A stretch of DNA of 64,000 bases, from assembly GCA_914767885.1 (NCBI GenBank), contig CAJZBQ010000046.1, positions 682,001-746,000 of the forward strand, written 5' to 3'. The stretch comes from Blepharisma stoltei (Eukaryota > Ciliophora > Heterotrichea > Heterotrichida > Blepharismidae). The notes beneath the pieces were generated by a model. It saw only the letters and a program-made list of their open reading frames with translations. It had not been told where the DNA came from and did not search any database. A program made the translations under genes and the position numbers. Shown here one piece after another: positions 57,023 to 64,000 of this stretch. Position 1 is the first letter of the stretch. Each line of letters opens with the position of its first letter.

Positions 57023-57614
57023 GGGTCTAGCTGAAAAACTACATTGAAGTTTTTTTTTCGTCTGTGTTTGTCAGATTTGCTATATTTTACACCTGTTTTT
57101 GCACTATCAGAAAATCACATGAAAATTTTTAGATGTGAAGTTTTCCCATACTTTTTTTTAAATATTTATTTTTTTATTTTATATATATCTTTTTGTGTCT
57201 GATTTTATTTTATAGATAGCTGTTCGTGATTGTATTTTATGTGCTTGCTATTATAGTTTTTTATTGCCCAATATACTCTTGATTTCGACTTTTATCTTTT
57301 TCAGAGTGTAGGTTTTTTAAACTAGATTGATGATGAAAATTATATCATATGTATTACACTATTATGCATTCATTTGAGATGTCTTATTTATAAATAAGAG
57401 AGTATTGTTATATATATAATGTCAGTGCATATATTTTTCCTATAGTTTTTCCACTAATTTTGAGCAAAAATACACGTGACTTTTTCAACCATCGCTTTGA
57501 AGTTACTTACATTTTCACCATGATGCTTTTTAATACTAAAGTTTTTTGGGTTTTTTAGTCGTTTTTACCTATAAACCGAGGAAAAAACTCCAATGTAGTT
57601 TTTCAGCCTCACCC
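57023..57614. mobile_element. Mutator-like inverted-repeat element at the phosphodiesterase start codon
   Basis: Perfect 9-bp TSD ATATTTTAT (57014-57022, 57615-57623). Ends GGGTCTAGCTGAAAAACTAC and, inverted, GGGTGAGGCTGAAAAACTAC, then TTGRAGTTTTTT. 592 bp. The left TSD overlaps the ATG of the phosphodiesterase gene, so the element replaces its immediate 5' region in germline DNA. No ORF. Confidence 0.8.
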
Positions 57615-57623
57615 ATATTTTAT

Positions 57624-57874
57624 TGTCCATATTTTGGCGACATTAAACATATTTCGAGACTAGTGCTTATAATAAATATTTGTGGAGCATTTAAGATTCA
57701 CCATGCCAAACATAATTTTCAGTTAGAATTTTAATAGGTAATTAAGTTCAACAGTAATACAAAACCTTGACCTATGCTTGATGAAGCACAAAGAAATCAA
57801 GAATAAATAGCATTTTCAATTAGCATAATATCGCTTTTTACGAATGATGCTGAATTTTCAATTAATTTAAAGTT
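57624..57874. other. short AT-rich spacer
   Basis: Between the Mutator-like element and the end of the LRR/Sfi1-like gene; nothing recognised. Confidence 0.5.
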
Positions 57875-60800
57875 TTAGTTAACAAGTTTTGATTTTTTAT
57901 TCAAAAGTTTAAAGTCCTTTGAAAATGCTTTTGCAGTTTTATTGATTTTGTTTATAAGTTTGTCAACATCAGATTCACATCTCATCGATACTTCCCGTTT
58001 CACATATTTTGCACTCGGTCTTACCAAATGAAGCCAGCCTTTTAATAATTTTTTAATTAACCCTTTCATTTTTTTCAACCGCATAATTCGAATATTTTCT
58101 CTTAATTTTACTTGCGCATTGCTTTTATACGATTTTAAATTAAATTTAAAATATTTTTTTTTATTTCTTTAATTATGTGAGCTTATTTAAAAAAGCATGT
58201 TTTTTAATGCAAATAGTGTTTTTCTTTTTAAAGAGTCCTTTAAAAAGTTTTCAGATTTCTTAAACATCTCCTGTTTTTGCATATTATATAGAGTAAACCC
58301 TTTAAGAGCTTTAAGTTTCAAATTCCTAGTTTTATAAAAAAGAAATAAAATGGTGAAGTTGATGAAATTAGTCTCCAAGGCGCACTCAATTGTAGCAGGT
58401 AGGAACATCCCTGATGTAACTGAAAATAGGGTCTCATTACCTTTTTGGAGTAGCCCTTCAGAATTGGGATGCTTTGCCGAAGAGGAAAATTTTGTTTTAC
58501 CCCAGAAGGTTTTCCTCTCTCTGCCAAATGCTCTAGACAGGTTTTGCCTGCCACGTGGTCCTTCCTTTTCGGGATCAGCAGGGATTCTTCAGATGGTAGC
58601 TCTGCCCAAGGGAGCTAATCCCCTGGAAAAGTGGCTCAGGTTGGAATTCAAGATAGTTGCCTTCCATTTCCTCATTTGAACTCCGAAGTCTATGGTTGCT
58701 CTTTTGAAGCCGAGACGAGGCAAAGGCTAGCGGGCTGCCTGCTTAAGGCCAGATTGACTGTTTAATTTAATTTAATTGCTTTATAAAAATTAGCAACCTG
58801 CACCCTATGTGTATTCATCGCCAAACTATGTGCTCTTCACATAGAAATTATATTTTTCATTAAATTTCTACTATACTTTAAAACCGAGTTTTCTTCAAGC
58901 TGCTCCAAAGCAGCAATTTTTGCATTTTTCAAGTTTTTTAATATCAAAAACGCTTTTTCTGCCAATTTTAGCTTATATTTCGACTCAGCCCTTTCTTCTT
59001 TCCTCAGTCTTTTATAAAATATATCTTTCCAACTCGAAAATACCACGCATTTTCTTCTATCATTATAAAATTGCACAGCAGGGTCATCATCGTCATTAAG
59101 CAAATCTTCAATGGTCTGGCTAAGTTCTTCTCTTGACATAGAAAAATTCATATCACTCATTTCTCCGTCAAATTCCAGCCTAGAAACAATATCTTTGTGC
59201 TCTAATTCCTCTTCAATAAACTTATTTGAATTAGGGATTCCAAGCCTATCTTTTAATATATTTTCATGAGGAAACTTCGGTGATAAATAATCTGATTTTA
59301 TTGATTCTAAATCAGCTGTTTGAAGCTGGAGTTTGTCTGCAGGCGATGCAAAATTCTGAGGAAATGAAGGGCTTGAATAGTCTTTTTCAAAATGGTGAGG
59401 ATTTTCAGGGTATGATAATTTATTAGGCGGAGATAGGATACTGTCTGCTGATTCTTCATATATAAATGAAGGCTGAATAGCTACAGAATTTGATTTTAAA
59501 GCAACTTCTGAAGGTAAAATTTCTCTTGTATCGTATAACAACAGTTGAGTTCTATCAATAATTAGAGCTTTAAGCGCAATTGCTTGCTTGTGAAGAACTG
59601 AATATAAAGCTCTTAAATATTCATTATTGCACCCAAATACTGGGAAATGCATCAATGACCCTGGGCAATAGCTCAACTGTGAGAAAAAGAATAAATCAGA
59701 AGTAATTGCATCTATTGAGCCTTCGTGCTCATATCTTTGCAAAAAACACTGCAAATCAGGAGATCCACGATTGTGAAGATGAAGGATAATTTCACAATAA
59801 ATTCATCGATAAATTTTACATACAATTTCTTCTTCGTATTCCTGTGTCATTTCATCGAAATTTTCTCTTATGTTTCTCATAAACTCAAGCAGCATATACG
59901 GTCTTATTTTCTTTTCATAATCTATGTTCCCTAGTTCAGGCATTTCTGGGTATTTATTGACTTCTCTATGATGAAAGCCCATTATTTCTTCACTAGATGG
60001 CAGTATGTCTGGAGGTAACCTTTCAGCACAAAATTCTATTAATTCGAGCTTGAGATTTAAAAAGCTTAGATTTTGATGCAATTTTATCATTATTTGTTCA
60101 TTTTCATAAAAATAAATTAGTTAGATAAAAGTTTTATATGCCATAAGAGGACCACAGTAGCTGACTACCTTGACTTCAGGAAAGGTGACCTATGCTGGTT
60201 CATATACACCGCAATGCAAGCGGTATAAGGCCCAGCCAAATTCCACCTCTTGAATTTTCTTGTGAAACTCACCTAACCCAAGATCAACTCCCGAGGTTAG
60301 AGTCACCCTCTTTCAGATACCTGATAGTCCCGATAGATGAAGACTATGTGAGAGGCAAAATCTGTCTAGTCCAGGAAAGCTTTCAGGGGAGAAACAAAAT
60401 TCCTCTTTTTCCCCAAACCTGAAGGCATATTTCAAAAGAGACAGAGGCTCTGTTTTCAGTTTCATCAGGATGGGTCTGACCTTTCCATAGGGAGTGCGCC
60501 TCGGAGACAATTTTCCGTCAACGTCACCATTTTATTTCTTATAAAAATAAGGAATCAGCTGCCTAGAAATTTCTTCAGCGTCTTTTATATCTCTTTTTGT
60601 AGCCTCATTTATAGTCTCACCATCAATTTCACAAATTCTGGGAAAATTTTGGATAATTAAAGGAATGATATTTGGGTGTCTTGCAAGAGGGTTTCCTTTA
60701 ATGCTGAGGACCATAAGTTTATCTCTTTTAGAAATTTTTTCAAGCTCTTCAAAGTTTTCAATCAGATTATTCGCAAGATTTAGATGGGTTAGACATATAA

Positions 60801-60975
60801 ATTGATCTATTCCTTCTAAAGTAATTAATTGATTATATGATAAATCAAGCTGAGAAACTGTATGAAATTTTGAATCGATTTTATCAATAGCCTCAATGTC
60901 TCTAAATGTCAGTTCTATTTTATTGCTTTCATTAAATCCTTTTACTAAAAAATCTGAAAGTTTTTTCGCCTCCAT
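57875..60975 (-). CDS. LRR plus Sfi1-like repeat protein, split by two R1 elements and an IES
   Basis: ATG 60975. Residues 1-150: leucine-rich repeats (VSQLDLSYNQLITLEGIDQF, LTHLNLANNLIENFEELEKI) with an LRR cap (IIQNFPRICEIDGE). After an R1 element at 60116-60540 the same frame continues (IPYFY-ENEQIMIKLHQ). A long middle region, Ser/Pro-rich and acidic, leads to repeated hydrophobic-Trp motifs about 30 residues apart (VVFSSWKDIFYKRL, KAFLILKNLK, NIISMWRAHS, LIKKLLKGWLHLV), resembling Sfi1 centrin-binding repeats. A second R1 (58341-58779) and a 60-bp IES (58130-58189) cut these. Probably a basal-body or contractile-fibre protein (inference). Confidence 0.8.
58130..58189. other. short TA-bounded IES (about 60 bp)
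   Basis: Contains two in-frame TAA codons. TA at 58128-58129 and 58188-58189; removal joins LKNMLF to YKSNAQVKL in frame. Boundaries could shift between nearby TAs. Confidence 0.6.
58341..58779 (+). mobile_element. R1 SINE-like element, copy c
   Basis: 439 bp between perfect TTTATAAAAA copies (58331-58340, 58780-58789), antisense to the host gene. Start AGAAATAAAATGGTGAAG, tail of TTTAATTTAATTT. Removal joins VQVANFYK to TRNLKLKAL. Confidence 0.85.
60116..60540 (-). mobile_element. R1 SINE-like element, copy d
   Basis: 425 bp between perfect ATAAAAATAA copies (60106-60115, 60541-60550), sense to the host gene. On the minus strand it begins AAGAAATAAAATGGTGACG. Splits the LRR part from the rest of one gene. 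Confidence 0.85.
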
Positions 60976-61091
60976 CTTCAATTTAAATTATATTTTGGCT
61001 CAGCTATTATTTATTGATAATATATATTGACAAAATCTTGAAAATAAGCATTAATTAGAAATTATTGAAAAATTTTGTATAATCTCAAAAT

Positions 61092-64000
61092 TTAAAGTGG
61101 GCTTTTGTCGCCAGTTGGCTTAAAATGTGGATTTTCACCGGTTGATAAAGACTGCCTCAGAGGGCAATGATAAAACATTCGTTTTAAGCCCATTGGTGTT
61201 TGCATCGGCAGATTAAGGGTTTGGTTTACCAGGTTTTTGATTTCTGCAAAACTTGTTTTTGATAGTGGCTTCTTATCTAATTGGACTGACTCTTGCAGTT
61301 CCATAAATTTATGAATCCATTCTCCCAGCAGCTTATTTAAATTAATAACCTCAGATTGTTTCCTAGCCAGCTCTTTTTCACAATTATTTTTCAACTCAGA
61401 GAAAAACAGTTTCCATCTTTCTCTTTCGTTCTTTTGAGCTAGAAGGATTTTTTGCTCAAAATCATTTATCCCTATCTTTTCTAGAAAAAAATTCTATTAT
61501 TGCATTTATTTGTTATTTTATATCAAAAATAGGGTGTATTCATTTCTTAAGGAGAATTTTAAATGTTCTTAATGAATAATAATTTTTGGTACATTGCAGC
61601 TTGATTTTTATTTAGTTCGTTGCTCTTTTTTAATTCAGTATTGTAAAGTCTTTGCATCTCTAAACTCGTTTCTAATGCTTTGCTTTTCATTGTCAAGTTC
61701 AGTGGTTCTTGTGATTCAGTTTCAATATATGAACAAATTGATAACTCAGAGCTTTTTTCACAATGCTCAGCAAATGTTTTTTTATTCCTTGGAGTCTGAT
61801 ATTTCTTTGACGGTCTTGGAGTAAAAGGTTTAAGTATCACCGGCTTTGGGACTAATAAATTTTCAGTATTAAAAGACATTTTACAAGGATTTGGCTCTCC
61901 GAGCTCTGATAGTTTGGCTATATGAAGAAATGAATCATGAAGATAATCAATCATTTCTTCAAGAGCCTTAATTTGTTCTTGCTGGTGTTTGCATAAATTC
62001 CTCTTTACTTCATACTTGTGTTTAATTAATTCTAATTTCCATTCCAAAGAATAAATTGATCTTGTCATGTTGGAGTTTATCATGCTTGCTTGGACAACTT
62101 GATTTTTCAACTGGAAAATAGCGAAATCTTTGCTGAGCTCTGCGTTTTCTTCAATAGCACTTTTTATAGTAATTGCCCGAGGATGGCGCTATCTTGAACC
62201 ATCCTCGGGCAATTCAAAAATGGCCCCACACCGGGAATCGAACCCACGTGTGGGGCCATTTTTGGTGTGTGGCCAACATCGACTTACACGCACCAAAAAT
62301 GGCCCCACACGTGGGTTCGATTCCCGGTGTGGGGCCATTATTGAATTGCCCGAGGATGGCGCAAGATAGCGCCATCCTCGGGCAATTCCTATATTTCAGA
62401 AGTATAGTGATTTTGGCTTAATAATTTTTCTTGGTCTATTGAGATATATTTTGTTATGGTTGTAATATTAATATCTCCAAGCGTCTCATCTGTGACGATG
62501 CTTGATGCATCTTTTACTAAGCTTGATTCTGAAATTTCATCAAATTCTATGCAAGTGCTTTCCTTCATATTTTTACTATTTTCAATAAAAGCTTTATATC
62601 TTTGGTCTAAGTCTTGCAAAGCATGGGCTAGCTTATTTATTTGTAAAGTTGCATGCTCATTTTGCTGCTTTAATAACCTACTTTCTTCAGCATCTTTATT
62701 TATTAGAAGCATACTTTTATGATAATGCTCATAATATTCATGAGCTTTTTGCTCTGCTTTAAGTTGTTTTTCTTTGGATTTTGCGAGCTTTTTTTCTAAT
62801 TCACTGATTTTTTCGAAATATAGGCTATTTTCTTTTTTCAGCATATTTACTTTCTTTCTTACTCCCTAAATTTCAAACTGAGACAAATTTTAGCTTTTTA
62901 TACTTAAAATAATGGTAATTTATATGTAAATAGCTTTGATACTCATTTAATATAGCCAAATCAAAATGTGCCTATAATTTGATTATTTAAAAATATTTAA
63001 AACAGCAGCAGAGCGTTTTTTAAATATAACAATTTGAATTGGTAAATTTTATAAATTAATTTATATATATATTTTCAAAACTAAAATCAATCCCCTAAAA
63101 TTGAAACAGATTCCTTGGTTTTAATTTAAAGGGGGTATTAGCCTTTCCAACTCGCGTTCATAATTTTCATAGACTGTAGGAATTTTTTCACATCCCGGAC
63201 TAGGGAAAAAATAATCATCAGAAGTTCTTTCTTGAGGCACAATAAATGAGGATTGCAAAGAGTCACCTTCATATATAGAAAACGGTATTTTCTTAACTGT
63301 TGGTCAAGCCTCAACCCCTATCAATACACAACTACCTAATATAGATAATAAGAAATACTAGAGATATTGCAGTATTTTCGCTCCTACGCTATTAAACGCA
63401 ATTTATAGCATTTTTTACATATATTTAATACTTTATTTCATATCCCTACTATATATATAATTTTTATATGGTAAAATTGTTTATAATAAATAAAGGAGTA
63501 AAGAGGATATCGCTTAATTATCGCATTTAAGTATGAGTCCAATTGAATTCTGCATTAAAATGGATAGACACGAGTAAATCAATTTAAGCATAATTATGTA
63601 TCATAGACACATACAATATTTAGTATCGATTTCACTAAATTAATGCATTCTAACAAATTCAGTTTACTAGATATATTTTATTTAAATTTAATACAGAAAT
63701 ATAGGCTAAATTTGCTAGCCATATAAAAATTCTTTATATAATAGGGATATGAAATAAAGCATGCAAAAAGCTATAAATCAAAGTTTTAATAGCGTAGGAG
63801 TGAAATAATGCAATATCTATTATATTTCTTATATAAAGAGTAGGCATTTAGGGGCGGGGAGGGTTTTATGCTTGCCAAACTGTGTCTTCAGTAGAAATTT
63901 GCAGATCTTCGAGACACACATTCACTTTTAAGTCTCCACCTGAATTAGGACGCTTATGCTTGGATTCTGGAGTTTCTTACTTACTTAGTTATCTGGTGTT
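61092..64000 (-). CDS. long coiled-coil protein, 5' end outside the window, split by four inserts
   Basis: Reads from the right edge (ESKHKRPNSGGDLKVNVCLE), resumes after a TGG element (KKIPFSIYEGDSLQSSFIVP), continues after a MITE at 62862-63140 (ELERL-RKKVNMLKKENSL), then a palindromic element at 62167-62391 (HYTSEI-KSAIEENAEL), and a 95-bp IES at 61484-61578 (MYQKLL-EKIGINDFEQKI), ending KPTGDKSPL TAA at 61092. Predominantly coiled coil (FEKISELEKKLAKSKEKQLK; NKLLGEWIHKFMELQESVQL). Each insert is removable in frame. No family assigned; could be cytoskeletal. Confidence 0.78.
61484..61578. other. short TA-bounded IES (95 bp)
   Basis: TA at 61482-61483 and 61577-61578. Removal gives CAA AAA TTA TTA GAA AAG ATA GGG on the minus strand, a continuous coiled coil. 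Confidence 0.8.
62167..62391. mobile_element. composite palindrome with tRNA-like T-arm sequences (CCCGAGG family)
   Basis: TA-bounded (62165-62166, 62392-62393). Outer ends TAGTAATTGCCCGAGGATGG and, inverted, TAGGAATTGCCCGAGGATGG. Each side is itself a hairpin of the CCCGAGGATGGCGC type. The centre is an inverted pair in which GGCCCCACACGTGGGTTC and GATTCCCGGTGTGGGGCC can fold into a tRNA acceptor/T-arm minihelix containing a perfect B-box, GGTTCGATTCC. Excision restores the host frame. Confidence 0.8.
62862..63140. mobile_element. TTTAAATTGG-type MITE, TA-bounded IES
   Basis: TA at 62860-62861 and 63139-63140. Left end CTCCCTAAATTTCAAACTGA, right end with CCCCTAAAATTGAAACA followed by its inverse and GGGGGTAT. 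Shorter and more decayed than the copy in kinesin; removal joins ERL to RKKVN in frame. Confidence 0.8.
63301..63877. mobile_element. TGG...CCA element 3 (577 bp, 6-bp TSD)
   Basis: Begins TGGTCAAGCCTCAACCCC and ends, inverted, TGGCAAGCATAAAACCC. Perfect TSD AACTGT (63295-63300, 63878-63883). Interior and arm sequences (GCAGTATTTTCGCTCCTACG, ATTTATAGCAT) match element 2. Splits the coiled-coil gene: STEDTV-KKIPF after removal with one TSD. Confidence 0.88.

Noticed and set aside
62220..62340. tRNA gene
   Set aside because: Only acceptor and T-arm-like parts are present, mirrored around a centre; no D-arm or anticodon arm can be drawn.

Overview
The window looks like germline (micronuclear) DNA of a heterotrich ciliate, most probably Blepharisma or a close relative. 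Three independent signs support this. (1) TGA is read as tryptophan inside conserved genes; the clearest case is the invariant Trp of WDTAGQ in a Rab6 GTPase, where the codon at 42273-42275 is TGA. TAA and TAG still end genes at family-typical C-termini, which excludes the Condylostoma code, and Stentor uses the standard code. (2) Introns are 15 nt, GT...AG (for example 4676-4690, 7915-7929, 8301-8315, 28239-28253, 39994-40008, 40219-40233, 54499-54513). (3) Many otherwise conserved genes are cut by inserts whose removal at flanking TA dinucleotides, or by leaving one copy of a target-site duplication (TSD), restores the reading frame exactly. These behave as internal eliminated sequences (IESs). 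The species name is inference; code, introns and inserts are read directly.

Layout. 0.6-3.4 kb: C2-domain protein (split by repeats) and a membrane RING protein. 4.4-14.4 kb: C2H2 zinc finger, uL23, ankyrin/SAM protein with a possible prenylation box, ubiquitin-L40 fusion, small membrane protein, TPR protein, coiled-coil protein. 14.5-34.8 kb: tandem family of NmrA/atypical-SDR genes (seven copies plus one decayed), with a large PAS-domain multispanning membrane protein between the sixth and seventh. 35.1-48 kb: YIPF5-like, phytanoyl-dioxygenase-like, small cysteine protein, NUDT5-like (split), zinc-ribbon protein, uL22, Rab6, BBS1 (split twice). 48.4-57 kb: kinesin-6 (split three times), Rbx1, coiled-coil protein, acid-sphingomyelinase-like phosphodiesterase (split twice). 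57.9-64 kb: one long LRR plus Sfi1-like gene split by three inserts, and a coiled-coil gene running off the right edge. Several genes (BBS1, Rab6, kinesin-6, Sfi1-like) fit a ciliated cell, but there is no operon logic; genes are packed with very short spacers where no insert intervenes.

Mobile DNA dominates the spacers and many genes. I distinguish: short unique TA-bounded IESs of about 60-95 bp; TA-bounded MITEs with CTCC-type ends, in two sequence-distinct subfamilies sharing one architecture; a CCCGAGG palindrome family; GC-richer SINE-like elements (R1-R4) with 10-14 bp TSDs; Mutator-like inverted-repeat elements with 9-10 bp TSDs, including a 3.1 kb foldback inside BBS1; and a family with TGG...CCA ends and perfect 6-bp TSDs (three copies) that does not fit the TA rule. 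No transposase or reverse transcriptase gene was recognised.
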